Source: Silene latifolia (Eukaryota > Streptophyta > Magnoliopsida > Caryophyllales > Caryophyllaceae). Taken from it: a stretch of 64,000 nucleotides of DNA. Of this stretch, positions 35,734 through 47,663 are shown in pieces. The stretch is from positions 14,011,541 to 14,075,540 of the forward strand of contig NC_133537.1 in assembly GCF_048544455.1 (NCBI RefSeq), given 5' to 3'. The position numbers and the translations under genes were made by a program. Positions within the stretch are counted from its first letter, which is position 1; every line of letters begins with the position of its first letter. The notes beneath the pieces were generated by a model that worked only from the letters and a program-made list of their open reading frames with translations, had not been told where the DNA came from and did no database searches.

Positions 35734-36736
35734 CGTCTCAAATTCATAAAATAGGGACAAAACAGAATACCTGTTGTAATAGCACTATTATCAGGAGTCG
35801 CAAAGATCGGGAGTTAGACTGCAACATCGCGAGTAATACCATAATAAGTAGGGCGAAATTGATTATTTTTGATCAAATTCAGGATATTATAGCCTACATT
35901 CACGAAATAACTTCTCAGATTTACGAAATAACTTCTTAGATTCACAATATAACCTCACATATTCACAAAATCAGGAGAATAGCAAAAACAGCTTCATAAA
36001 ATAGCGAAAAAAATGGAGATTACCTGTTTGTGGCGATATTATCACCGATTATTGTAATGTCCGTAATCTCCATTGAAATTAAAGCTGCAACGTCAATTTG
36101 AGCCTTATTAATGAATGAATTATAATCAATTAATGAATGAATTAACAAAATCAACAAATTTTACACCGCGAATGCCGAAATTGCTCAATTGCTCAGTTTT
36201 GATCGAATTCAAACCCTAAACTAACGAAATACTTCAGTTTTGATCCTTATAAATTTACAAAACAGTTCGATTTTGTTCAAATTTGATCATTATATCATCA
36301 ATTAATGAACGAAGTTAAGAAAATCAATTTTTCATCAAATAATATGAAATTACCTGGAAATTACCTCGAAATCTTCTAAGAAATCGATTAATTTGATGAA
36401 TTCGCCTCTTTGATTGTCAGAATTTGATTAATTTGATGAAATCGTCTCACAAATTTGATGATATTTTAGCTCTCTTTGTTATCGACGCCCAAAATTGAGT
36501 GTTTTTGTATAACGTGAAAGCTCATTAGTTTTGGAAGGAAAAAATTTGGGCCTTTTGTTTAGATTAGAGAGAATAAGGTATTTGGGCTTCTTTTTAGATT
36601 AGAGAGAGAAAGTGTTTTGGACCAAATGAAAAGTTTCTTGTTGACCCCTAATTTTCATCCTTGTTTTTTTCAGTCCAACATTACAAAATCAGCCCATCCA
36701 TGTATAATGCAAATGAGTCCAAGGTAGTAATTTGGT
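35734..36736 (-). promoter_or_regulatory. Right subterminal region of A, probable transposase leader
   Basis: On the minus strand, two GTAATTTC splice-donor-like sites lie close together near 36350-36370 (GAG|GTAATTTCCAG|GTAATTTC). A T/C-rich leader precedes them. This mirrors the leader-donor arrangement at the other end. It is non-coding. Confidence 0.4.
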
Positions 36737-36784
36737 GAGACCGGCCGCCTCGCCATAATGAGGTACCTCACCGGATCCGGCCTC
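36737..36784 (-). repeat. Right terminal inverted repeat of element A
   Basis: Reverse complement of GGTGAGGTACC, TTATGGCGAGGCG and flanking bases; the partner of 18495-18535. Confidence 0.65.

Positions 36785-36806
<22 letters not shown>
36785..36806. repeat. (TA)n microsatellite, middle tract
   Basis: A 22-bp TA run is the only DNA between elements A and B. It is followed by a GA run at the very start of B. Confidence 0.95.
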
Positions 36807-36826
<20 letters not shown>

Positions 36827-36829
36827 TTG

Positions 36830-36890
36830 GATTTGGTGTTTTTGGTTCTTATGGTGAGTTGTGAGTTGGGTGAATCTCAGCCATTAGTTT
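36830..36890 (+). repeat. Left terminal inverted repeat of element B
   Basis: TTCTTATGGTGAGTTGTGAG plus TTGGG matches, inverted, the block at 52140-52200. Confidence 0.75.
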
Positions 36891-37720
36891 AAATTAGAGA
36901 TGAGTGGCCAAGATTAATCTTAGTTGTCATATAAAAGCATTGTTATTTAGTTTATTTTCTCTTTTTTTTTCTTTTTTCTCTCTCTCTTTTCTTTCCCTCA
37001 TTTACTCTCTAACGATTTCTCTCTCTAATTAATTATCCACATTTACTGTTAACCGTTTATATAATTATCACCACTGCAAAGCGTTCCTCTCTCTTCTATT
37101 ATTCCTGTGTTATTCTTCTTCAACTGTTCATCTCCTTCGCTTTTTTCTCCCGTTTTCTCTTCGCCGTTCATCGTCTTCCTTCCTATTGTAGGTAATTTCA
37201 TGTCATTTTCCTCTTTTATTTTGTAATTTTGTTTTATTTCATGCTTTTGTATGCTTTTTAATTCGTTTTTCAGTGTAATTATCGCTAGGTTTACTTAATC
37301 GAGTACTTTAATGTCGTTATTATGCTGCATTTTTGAGTTTTCTATAGTTTTGAAGTGATTCGCATGTTCTATGTGTCGCGTTGTGTTGAGAACTTTACTA
37401 TTGTTCTCTCGAGACTTTAGTTTTGTGTTACTCATTTGTTATTCTATCGCTTAGTTTGTTGTCAAGTTATTTGTCACGTTGTAATTGTTTAATGTGTTTT
37501 TCTAGGGTTTTTGTGTTTGTTCGTGTTGTCTTCACTTTTCGGTATTTGTTATTCCATTTGTTTATCTTGGTCGTATGGTGTCATTGCAGCGCTACTCTTG
37601 CGGTCATTGTAGTGTTTTTCTTTGTGTTGAATTTTCTGTTATTCTTTTCTGTTATTCTCTTTGTTATTCTAGTGGTTTTATTTGTTTGGCTTTGTTTGTT
37701 TGTAGGTTTCAGCATTACTA

Positions 37721-38350
37721 ATGGACTTAGTTTGTGAGGAATGGGCAATAAATATAGTGGATGAAGATAAATTGTTATTTGCTAGCGAGTTCGCTCTTGA
37801 AAAAAAAAAAAATTGGGATGGTTATTGGACGATAAGACTGAAAAGTGCTTTGAAGTTAATGTACGAGTTCGTCGTCGTAATCAATCAATGTCGGCAGTTT
37901 TAAATAGCCAGGACCTAATGGAAAGAGTTTTCGATTATGTAGAGACTACTTTGGACAAGAGCAATATGTCTCTTGTTTGTAAGAAATGGTCACAAATGTT
38001 CCTATTTCATAAAAGTTCGCCCGGTGTTCACGCCGAATATATGAAAGTTCTAACAACAAGTCACAGTCAAGGTTTTAAGATTTTGTCAAGGGGCTCGACA
38101 GTAGTTTCCAAACGATGCAAGTGCTATATGCTTGCAAGTGAGCCATCAAAGGCGGTGTTGCATGCTTGCCAGTATATATACGATCATGACAAGATCCTTG
38201 ATGCACACTGTATACGAACGGATGAGTCTAATTCACGAGTACTTTGACGCACTCGGGGACTTTCTTACGCTTATGATCTTGCTCACCAATTGTATTATAA
38301 GTCGGTCGATGTTGTTGACGTTGGTGACTTTTTATGTTATGTCTGTATTT
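37721..38350 (+). pseudogene. F-box-like gene of element B
   Basis: The ATG at 37721 (MDLVCEEWAINIVDEDKLLF) aligns with the start of the element A protein (MESWCKGCVINAFEEDESSF). After a 13-base A run at about 37800 the matching frame changes to one that reads LMERVFDYVETTLDKSNMSL, then VCKKWSQMF and CKCYML. This matches the F-box of TIR1/COI1-type proteins more clearly than the A copy does. A second shift seems to occur near 38215, where LAHQLYYKSVDVV would match the A tail. The leader exon and donor (about 37080-37200) lie upstream. The homopolymer shift could be a sequencing artefact. Confidence 0.65.
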
Positions 38351-38729
38351 TCGGAAGTACATTTTGGTTCTTTGTGGGAAAGAATGTATTTTGGGTTTTA
38401 TGTAATTCGAAACCTTCCCTGGCTGTAATTTAGTACGTTATTTTGTTTTTATGAAGGCTTATGTAGGCTGTATGTAATTTTGAAACTGTCTTTGACTCTT
38501 TATTCAAAGAGGCTTTTGTTTTGATTCTCTTTCGTGTTTTTGTTTACACATCCATCATGTTCTTTTTGTGTTTTTTTCTTTGTTATTTGTTATACTAATT
38601 GTTAGTGTTCTGTTATTCTGGTGTTACGGTACTCTCATTCGGGCGTCATTATTAAAAAAGTCTAGCTGAATAGCTATTTATCATTGAAAGTGATCCTTAT
38701 CTTTATTTTACGGATAGTAAAGCGAGAAA

Positions 38730-41500
38730 ATGAAGTTAAGAATCAAATCCACCGCTTCATCAAAGTCTACTCAACCGTCATCATCAAATCAAATTCTCGG
38801 GTCCGTCTCCATCCAAATCCCGTGTCACATCTCCATCAAAGAGCACTTGCTTCTCGAGAGAAGGAGTACTCGTAGTCGAAAATATGTACAACCGAACCAC
38901 CCACGAAAAAAACCAAACGAAAGGCCGAGACCCAACTTGTGAAATTGTCGTCTAGTCCACCCAAGACTAGTAGTAAGTTGGGTGGCAAAGTTAAGCATGA
39001 GAAGGGAATTGTGGTAAGTAGCAAGCAACCTCATTTGGAGTTCTTTGCGGGAAATATCCCCTTTGTATGTACCACTTTGTTATTCTACTTTTATTTTCTT
39101 GTTATTTAGCTATTAATGTTACTTTTCGTGTTATTTTTTGATGCTCTCTTTGTTATTTTGCTATTATTCTCTTTGCTTTTGCTTATGTCATCTTAAATGT
39201 TTTAATGCATTGTTTATTTTTTTCACCCTTTTGTGTGGACAGTGCCGATCCATTTATTAGCTGCTGTCGGCCTGCTTTTCTTTTCAAAGTTATTGAAGCC
39301 CTCACCGAGGAGCAGAAGGAGGCTGTTAGGGAGATGGGATTCGGGGGTTTACTTGAGTTGAAGCTTTCTTCCCTCCCCCATGTCATGTTTCGGGAGTTTG
39401 TATATGCTTTTAGGAGTGGGAAGTATTTTGAAATATCTGAAACGGAGAAGTTCGAGTTTGCTGAGATGATGTGCACGATGTGTTTGGTTTACCAAATTGC
39501 AGTGCGAAAGTGGATTTGGTTATTCTTGGATTTCTGGTTCGCCGATATTTGAAGGAGAAGCTTTGAAGCGTGCTTGGCGGGAGAAGTATGGTATCGGCAA
39601 TAACAAAAGTGGGATACCACTTAACAAAGTTCAGGAGACCCTGCTAGAGTCTCTGGTTGCGGACGATGAGTTTAAGAAGACTTTTGTTCTGCTTGCCATG
39701 TCGTGTTTCCTTGCTCCTGTGTCGGGTTATGTGCTTGATCTTAGACTTCTAAGCGCTGTGGAAGATGTTTCTAGGATCAAGGAACTTAATTGGTGTCAGT
39801 TTGTCTTCTCAGACTTGGTGACTTCTGTACGTGAAGCCCTTATCGGGAGGAGAAATATTCGTTGTAGTGTAGTGCTGTTGGCTATCACCTATTTTCACCG
39901 TTATTTCTTTAGCGGTGATCAGGTGAATAATGAGCTGCCGCTCATTAAACATTGGGATTTTAAGTCTTTCAATGAGAGGTTGCAGCGTGAGGCGTGCTGG
40001 TGCTCTGGGCACCGGGAGCGTTCGAGGACGTTGCTTTCCCATTGTCTCGCCCAAACATCGTTGGCTCTGGTCAACGTACTCAACGTCGATGTCTTGTTCG
40101 GATCTACCTGATGATATTCTTACGGATGAGCAAGTATAGTCCGCAGCGGTCGACGTAAGCACCTGTTTGATTGTTTTTAAACGAATCATTCTAAAATGTT
40201 ATTCTGTTATTGTCCTCGAGCATTAGTTTTCATACTGCTATTATTTTACTATTATTCCCTTTGTTATTCCTCGGTTTTCCTCTTTGTCATTCCTTGTTAT
40301 TCTAATTTTCATTCCAAGTGTTCTTGCCTTTGTTATTCTCTTGTTATTCTACTACTACTCCTTTGTTATTTATTTTTCTTTGTTAGTGTCTTGTTATTCC
40401 TTTGTTATTTTATTACTTCTTTGTCATTCTACTATTAATCCACTTTGTTATCTATTTTTTTGTTAGTGTACTATTATTCCTCTGTTATTCTACTATTATT
40501 GTCTTGTTTTAAGTAAAATTTTGGGATTTTAACTTGACAGGATGTTCATCAACTTATACTTCTTAATGAGAGGGACTCTCAGATTTTATGTCGCCGATAC
40601 TTGGAACGGGCGGAACTTATAAAGTCGAAGATGATGCAGAAGACCCAGCAGGCTATGGGTCAAGCACTGCCTTTGCTAAGTTGCCTTGACCAAGTAACCC
40701 GACGAGTGCTAAAGAAAGCACAAACAAACAGTCAGAAAAAGTTGGTTGTGAAGGGTCAGAGAATTTGGTTGCCACCCCATCTTTCTTCACGGATCAAGTT
40801 ATCCGTGAGCTGGACGAACGGGTAAAGCATGTATTGGCTATGCAAGCGGCCAATAAATCACGATCAACTGTTCCTGAAGAACCAGCTTCCAAAAAAGCTA
40901 GACATGAAGATGTCATCATTGAACCCCCATCATTTAACCTGTTTTCTCAATTCTATGAGGAGTGTGTCGGGCTGTCGGATGTGCAGCCGACTATATCTGA
41001 AAAGAAGGGTGTAGCTGAAAAGAAGGGTGTTGAACATAGTCCCGTCATTCAACAAAGTGCAAAGGTGGGGACTCCACAATTGTCACCACTCGGTTTAGAT
41101 TCTATTACGACGGATATCTGTGCTGACATTCAATTTCGTTATGGAGAGCCAGCTGATGTTGGTGAGAAAGTAGTTGATGTTGGGGATATTACCATTGACG
41201 TGGATTATGTTAACAATGATGTGGAGGACGTTAACATTCAAGTTGAAGACTATCTTGTTGATAATCCGCCAGAGGAGGTGGCTAATACTGTTGAGTGTCC
41301 ACCGGTAGAGGTTCAAGCAATCGAAATTCCAAAGGCGATGCTTGTTTGCACGAGACGGAGGTGACGGATACCCGTCTTGACATTCCATTGCGTAATGACA
41401 CTCAGCATTCCACTCAAATTGGCAGTGAAGCATTCGTGGCTGCGAGAAGAAGAGGTAGCGGATGTGGTGATGTCTTGTCATGCAGACTTGTTGCTTGGGG
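38730..41500 (+). pseudogene. N-terminal part of the ULP-like gene of element B
   Basis: A Ser- and Lys-rich start (about 38730-38940) is followed by a conserved domain. EALTEEQKEAVREMGFGGLL lies at about 39290-39350, and after an intron-like gap come DDEFKKTFVLLAMSCFLAPV (about 39660-39720) and LLAITYFHRYFF (about 39880-39915). These match the element A blocks MGFGGLL, DDFKRNFIVYIFSSLLGG and VLVYIYLDRF. An acidic linker at 40765-41364 holds DVGDITIDVDYVNNDVEDVN-type repeats and a KKARH basic patch. Introns are rich in TTTGTTATTC motifs. This domain is widespread in transposon ULP proteins; its function is unknown. Confidence 0.6.
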
Positions 41501-42479
41501 CTGCGTAAGAGATAGATAAATCGATAAACGAGATTCGAGGTTGTGTCGGAGAGGTAAATCTTGTTGTTGGTGAGGCTGTCCCCAGGAGAGGACAATGGCG
41601 TTCTTTGGGTTGAATGCTCCTACTATGTGTACAAGTTATTTTTTGCACTCTGCTTTGCACATGAGGAGCTCTTGTTGTCTGTTGTGCCTCGAATTTCGGA
41701 TGCGGCTATGATTGTGGTCTGTGGCTCTGAGCTAGTTGTCTGTCTAAATCAATGATAACGATGGGACATGTTTTCAACCCAATGCTATCCAAGCGGAAAG
41801 AGGTTGCGGACTATCGCTTCTTGAATGATCATAACCTTTCGCAAGGGTAAGAGCTTGTTTTTATTGTAAAAATTTTGGCTTTTGTTTAATATATTATCTT
41901 GCTTTTTGTTCTTCAAAAATATATTCTGTGACTCTTATTTTGCCTTTTTATTCGGTTTTGAAGGGATAATCTTGTCACTTGGGGTGTGGACATTACTGAA
42001 TCGTGAGGATATGGAATCGATGGTTCCGGATACAATGATAATGCTTGGTGTTGTGCTTTGGTGGTCCCTCTTTCTTAATGATACTTGTATAAGAGGAAGC
42101 CCAAGTCGACTTTTCTTTGGGATGGGTGCAACGGTTAGTTATTCTATCTTATCTTTTCTTTTACTTTATTTTTCATGTTTGGATCACGTTTCAACTCTTT
42201 TCTCCACTTCTTGTTTAGTATCCATTGCGGCAACTTTGTATGCCGTCGAAAGATGATAAGGCTTCCAGGAGTGATTTATGTGCGGAAGTCAAATTGTCAT
42301 TTACTGTCTTTGTCAATAACAACAAGAAAGAGTGTGATCTTACTTCTGATATGGTATGTTTTCTGTACTTTGTGTGTTTTCTACTACTATTCTCTTTGTT
42401 AGCCTACTATTACTCTTTGTTATTATTCGATGTGTTTACGCTTTTTTAAAAAGAACCACATAATTAGTAACAATTTTTT

Positions 42480-43152
42480 TTGGCCAAATATTTTCCCAGA
42501 TTTTCATCCCAATTCTTTTGCATGAGCACTTTAGCTGTTTGTGCATCAATTTCATTTCGAAGAGGGTTGAATATCTTGATAATGTATTTCAAGAGGCGAT
42601 GTTTGCTGATGATCAACAGGCGTGTGTACGTTTGGTGTATTGTCAAACTGTTGTAAGTCATTTATTGTGTTTTAATTTTCTCTTGGTGTTTAGCCTAGTT
42701 TTGTTTAAGTATTGTTAGTAATTATGTTTTCTTTTTCCTTTTTTAAAAAAAAGGTGAACTTGATGTCGATTTCTGGTCCACAAAGGAGTTGCCCGAGGTG
42801 GGGAGGTTAAAGATTATAAAATTGTCAACGTCCCTTTTACCTGGCAAACGGTGAGATTGAAAATTTGGACTGCGGTGTATATACGATGTTGCACATGCTC
42901 TTTTACCGTGGAACTGTTTTTGATTGTGACTTGGGTAATTCTGATTCAAGAGCCCTCTACCGTGCCGAGATCGTTGCCTTGTTGGCGCTGTACGATATGA
43001 ACGAGTCCGGGGAAGATGTGTTGAAAAGTTTGGAGGAGTTGAACAAGACAAGAAAGGAAACCACGAGCGTGCTTGAAGAGAGACGGCGTATTGAGGATGC
43101 GAAAAAGAGGGCTTCTCAAAGCGGTAAGAAACGTCGTGGTTCCGGCGGGTGA
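42480..43152 (+). pseudogene. First C48-like (ULP) module of element B, DCG retained
   Basis: Blocks read IPILLHEHFSCLCINFISKR then VEYLDN (about 42510-42580; His and Asp positions kept), and later ENLDCGVYTMLHMLFYRG (about 42855-42915; catalytic Cys kept). A charged coiled-coil tail (ELNKTRKETTSVLEERRRIE) follows and ends at 43152. A poly-A stretch near 42740 and frame changes between the blocks suggest introns and at least one break. The upstream LVTWGVDIT-type block near 41970 may begin the module. Confidence 0.6.
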
Positions 43153-44240
43153 AAGCTGTTGGTAAGAAGGTTAAGACGTCGCGGCTTTGTTGACGAGCCC
43201 GTCGCTTCTCCTCTGTCATTGACGGCCCTAAATTCTCTAGAAAGACCCCTACGCCGGCCGTCAAGTGGGAAGCGGGGGTGTGGATAGCCCCGTGAGTCCA
43301 CGATCGGCTTTGGGTAGTCGTAAAGGGGTAGAGGCGGACGACGGGTGGGTTGCTCTATGGATTGCGGGCCGGACGATAGTAGGTTTGTTGCGGTGTCGGA
43401 TTTGTTTCGGAAGAACAAAAAACAGTTCTCTAAGATCTTTGAAGGTGCGGAAGCAAGTGGTGGACTTTGTTCTTCGTGAAGACGCTCGTTAATGACAGTA
43501 TGTGTCGATTTTCATTTCTTTGATTGTGGTGTTTACATTCGATTAGTCTTTCTGTTTCCCCTTTGTTAGTCTGCATTGTTAATCTTTGTTATTATCTTTG
43601 TTATTTTTGTCAACCTAGCGAGCCGTCTAATTTCTTTGTTAGGCCCCTTTGTTATTCTATTTGTTATTGACTGTTATACCACTATTATTCCCATTTGTTA
43701 GTCCCTTTGTAATCCCACTTTGTCAATCCCGTTTTGTTATTCGATGTTATACCGCTATTATTTATTTGTTATTGTTCTGTTATTGAACTGTTATTCTCAT
43801 TTGTTATACCACTTTGTAATCCTTTGTTCTCATCATATGTTATTTTTTGTGAATGCGGGGAGTCATTAGTGTTGTATGCAATGACGACGTCAGCGTGTTT
43901 TTGGACAAGGGGATATTGTTTCCCTTGTAGATGCAGCTAGTATGATGTCAACAAGAGTAGTTGATGTTTGGTCGGTTCTTTTGAATTCGTTGGAGTTTGA
44001 GGAACGCTCAGCACCAAGCTCAATATTTTTCGGAGTTCGTCATATGGTATTTTAGTTTTTTCCTTTGCTATTTTGCGTTATTACCTACTGATTGACTCAC
44101 AAGTATTGATATAAAGTTAACACTTGTGCACTATTTTTGGTTGTTTATGCTTTCTCTTTTTGTAGGATCCTCTTTATTTACTCTTAGAGAACTTTGATTC
44201 CTCAAGTCCTCTTGACGGTCCGGGTAAGAAGTCTGTTGGC
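43153..44240. other. Linker between the two ULP modules of B
   Basis: From 43265 a short charged frame reads GGVDSPVSPRSALGSRKGVE. Then come about 500 bp rich in TTTGTTATTCC motifs (43550-43850), apparently intronic, and a MMSTRVVDVWSVLLNSLEFE block (about 43930-44000) resembling the WCEILN start of a ULP module. Confidence 0.45.
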
Positions 44241-44822
44241 ATTACGGAATGTGTTTTACGATTCTGCAATGGAAGATGTCGTCAACGAACTCCGACCTTG
44301 TGTTTGTGCCGATTCTGTACAATGATCACTACTCTTGTTTCTGCATCAACTTTTTGAATGAATCGATTGATATTTTGGACAACATGACTCACGATTCCAA
44401 GCAAATAGCCGATTCTGAGAAGATTGGCGAGATTGTGGCAAACTATATGCGTGTTTTTATGGAGGGTCATAATGTTCTGAAGGGTGAAGATTGCCGCAAT
44501 TTCGAAATTGTTGATGTGCCTTTTAAATGGAAAAAGAAGGAAGCTACTTTGAATTCGGAGTCGGGGTGTTTCTTCTTTGTACACGATGGCGGAATATGGT
44601 GGAAGCGTGTTTGAGTGCAATCTTCACGGCAAGATTGCTCGTCGAAGCTTTTGTGTTGAAATGTCGGCTTCCACGATCTTGGCGGATATTAATCTTCATA
44701 GGCGAGTAGTTCTTGACAAAGTGAAGGCTTGTGATCGGAAGGCGAAGACGTTGGGTTTGGCGGCAGCAAGGAACAAGTTGCGAAGTGCCCCCGAAGTGCA
44801 ACCCCAATCATCTCTTTGGTAG
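44241..44822 (+). pseudogene. Second C48-like (ULP) module of element B, Cys replaced
   Basis: PILYNDHYSCFCINFLNESI then DILDN (about 44310-44385) keep the His and Asp positions. At the place of DCGVY the sequence reads ESG followed by a frame change into YTMAEYGGSVFECNL (about 44550-44630), so Cys appears replaced by Ser and the frame broken. The tail (VVLDKVKACDRKAKTLGLAA) resembles that of the first module. With element A this gives two cases of one DCG and one non-DCG module in the same gene. Confidence 0.55.
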
Positions 44823-45917
44823 TGAAGAGTCGGGCATCGTCATGAATGCGGTACCTTTGGATGTTGTGTATCCGGGAAGTCGGACTAAGTTGGTGTAAAG
44901 TTTGTGTTGTTAGACTATTAGTGTCTTTGTTATTGCACCGTTATTATGTATAATTACTAGTTTATTGTCTTTGTTATTCCCGTATTACTCTAGTGTTATT
45001 CCAGTGTGTACTCTAATTTTAATTGAGTTTTGATATTCCTTGTACTTTTTTCAAACACCATCCATTTTTACTCTAATCCCACTTGTTATTTGTTATTCGG
45101 GATAATGAGCAGTTTGTTGTCTTTGTTATTGCACAATTAGTCTCTGATTTTTTAGTCTAATTAAGCTTTCTTATTACCTTTGTTTTCTAGAAACACTATC
45201 CATTTCTATTCAAGTGTAAATTTAGTCAAGTGTAAAAGCGTTGGTTTAGCTGCGTTTTTGCAGTGTTATTCTACCATTATTCTGCTTTGTTATTGCGGTA
45301 TTACTCGCATATTAAGCGGCTACTACTGTTGTTATTGTACTATTAGTCTACACTTATTTCTTGTTATTCCACTAGTTTAATTAAGTTTTACAAATTCTAT
45401 CCAATTTCTACGAAGAATATGCATTTTCTATTCAACTGCCAATGGCTGTTTTTTCTCAGTTGTGATTCTATTGTTATTGCACCGTTATTCTTCTGTTATT
45501 ACACTATTATTCCGCATAACTAGTTTATTCTGCTGTTATTACACTGTTAGTCCAGCATTATTTTGTCAAAACTATTCATTTTTATTCAAGTGTAAATTTA
45601 GTCAAGTGTAAAAGCAAAGTGGTTTTTTGCTTTTGTTACATCGTTATTCTACCATTATTCTGTTATTATTGCGGTATTACTCCGCATAATTAGCAGTTAT
45701 TATCTTTGTTATTGCACTATTATTTGGCAAAGACTTCATTATTCCAACATTACTTAGAAATAGTTTTAAATGCAGCACTTAAAGATAGTACTTACATAAT
45801 AAACATTAACGTTCTAAAATATTAAAGCCATTATTTCTAAAGCAATATAATATTTTAAACATATTTAAAAAAGACGCTGACCCTGGACCATCATCGTTAG
45901 ATTTTTATATCTTTATT
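44823..45917 (+). repeat. TTTGTTATTC motif field, 3' of the ULP gene in B
   Basis: This is non-coding and dominated by units such as TTTGTTATTGCACTATTATT and TTATTCTACCATTATTCTGC. The plus-strand orientation of the motif ends here. Confidence 0.7.
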
Positions 45918-46366
45918 CTATTCTCTGACGACGTCGCGCCGGTCCTTGGACAAAGTGCTCTCAACTTCCACCGACTCATCCTCAAAAGGGTTTTTGTACG
46001 CTTCCATTAGTTCCATGGCTTTCTTAACGGTGTCCAATGGCGAGAGATTGAAATATCGGCTTCGGTGTAATACTTCTTGAGCATTCACACCAGCAATGAA
46101 TTGATTGTCCATGTCGGCTTCCGTGTAGTTCCTATTTTTCTTTTCCTTTAACTGTCTACGCATACGTTCATTTTGAAGTTCAGCAACCTTCAATTGTGCC
46201 TTTACACTGTCGACCTCTCTTATTAAGGCCTCTTCACGGGTTTCTGCTGCCTCTAAATTTGTCCTTGTGTCGATCAACTCTATCGTGAGGGACTCTATCG
46301 TTCGTTTGGCTTCATCGATTTCCTGCCTTGTCGGGGACCTTCGGCTATCGTCGATTCGTCACTCAT
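45918..46366 (-). CDS. Coiled-coil protein gene in the centre of B
   Basis: The minus-strand frame is 119 codons from an ATG at 46277 and stays open upstream to about 46355, with an ATG-led start in another frame at 46366 (MSDES...). The middle is a strong heptad-like coiled coil (EALIREVDSVKAQLKVAELQ, NERMRRQLKEKK), followed by a helical tail (SPLDTVKKAMELMEAYKNPF). No family was recognised. A duplicated leader and promoter lie upstream (46440-46870). Element A has no counterpart. The protein could form dimers or bind another element protein; that is guesswork. Confidence 0.55.
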
Positions 46367-46439
46367 CCTGCTGACATTGGAAGTATGAAACTTTTTGCAT
46401 TATAAAAAGATGTTTAAAATTTTTGAACCAAATTAAAAG

Positions 46440-46870
46440 CAAACCAAAGCATAAGAAAGAGAATTACCTTTTTAAAAGCATAGAGAAGAGTGTTGTCAGA
46501 TATGAAAAATAAACATGAAAGAAAAATAAAGAATAGAAAGATAAGAAATTACCTTTTTGCAGAGGAGATAAAGTTTTTTTTTGGAATGGACTTTTTCAGT
46601 GTGTGTGTTTGTTTTTTTACCTCGAAGTAGCAGTAATTTATAGGGGCTTGGGGAATAGAATCAGTTTTTCTGTAATAAAGTATAGAAAGATAAGTAATTA
46701 ACTGTCTACCAACAAAAAAAAAAGATAAGAAATTACCTTTTTGCGGAGGAGATGCGAGTTTTTTCTTGAATACAAACGAGTTTTACGTACTTATTCGGTG
46801 TGTGTGTGTGTTTTTTTCTCAAAAAACCACGCAATAGCATATTTATAGGGGTTGGGAAATACAAACAGTT
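46440..46870 (-). promoter_or_regulatory. Duplicated promoter/leader of the coiled-coil gene
   Basis: On the minus strand, two related blocks (about 46545-46665 and 46730-46860) each have a TATAAAT-type box (near 46635 and 46838), then a leader and an AAAAAG|GTAATTTC donor. A third donor-like copy is at about 46467. This looks like a tandem promoter duplication with a 5' leader intron. Confidence 0.5.
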
Positions 46871-47660
46871 TTCTGTAATTATATTAGATTAGGTTAGGTA
46901 ACTGTTTTTAATAAAAACTGAAAAGTGGAACAGCTTTTTATAAATATTACTAAGTTGTTATTATTCAATTTGTTATTGTAGTGTGTAATTTGCGGTTTTA
47001 TTTTTGTGGTTGGTTTGTGAAAAAAAGTCGAGATAATATTAACAAAAAAATTAAAGTAACTAGTATTAATTCTCATATAATGTAGGTCTCACTTTATTAT
47101 CTAGAAGATACATTTTAGGTTAAAATGTAATTCGAACAATGACAAATAGTAAAAGTCTTTGACATTTTTAGGCGAGGTCTTCATCGTAGCCATTTGTCTT
47201 TTGTGTCTCTTTTGTCTTTGTTAGTTCATGCATCTGATTCATATTCCTGCAATTTTTGCTTAGTATTTAGCAGCTACATTAATAGCAGGATAGCAGTAGA
47301 ATAACATTGATAGCAGTAGAATAACAACACATTAATAGCGAGAATAAGTAATCTAAATTTAGCGACTACTCTGCTGTTATTGCGAACACTATCCATTTCC
47401 ACCAAGAATATCCATTTTCTATCCAAAAATAACAACACATTAATAGCACAATAGCAGTAGAATAACACAACAAAGCAGAATAGCGAGTAACACGGGAATA
47501 ATAGGGGAATAACGAGTAGAATAAAAGGATAACATATTCCTGCAATTTTTGGTAGTTCATGCATCGATTTATATTCTTTGCAATTTTTGCTTAGTATTTT
47601 AGAAGCTACATTAATAGCAGAATAGCAGTGGAATAACATTAATAGCAGTAGAATAACAAC
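46871..47660 (-). repeat. GAATAACA motif field in B
   Basis: Non-coding. Units such as AGCAGTAGAATAACAACACA and TTAATAGC repeat. The motif now reads as the reverse complement of the plus-strand TTTGTTATTC field on the left. Confidence 0.65.
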
Positions 47661-47663
47661 ACA

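Noticed and set aside
35371-35760. Minus-strand repetitive protein (NLRGYFANLGANFVHLRGYF)
   Set aside because: It is the translation of the 87-bp tandem repeat with no start context or homologue; the same units occur as non-coding DNA elsewhere in A.
37423-37737. Hydrophobic 104-codon frame before the B F-box-like gene
   Set aside because: It is made of TTTGTTATTC motif DNA in the leader intron; the low-complexity F/V/L content comes from T-rich sequence.
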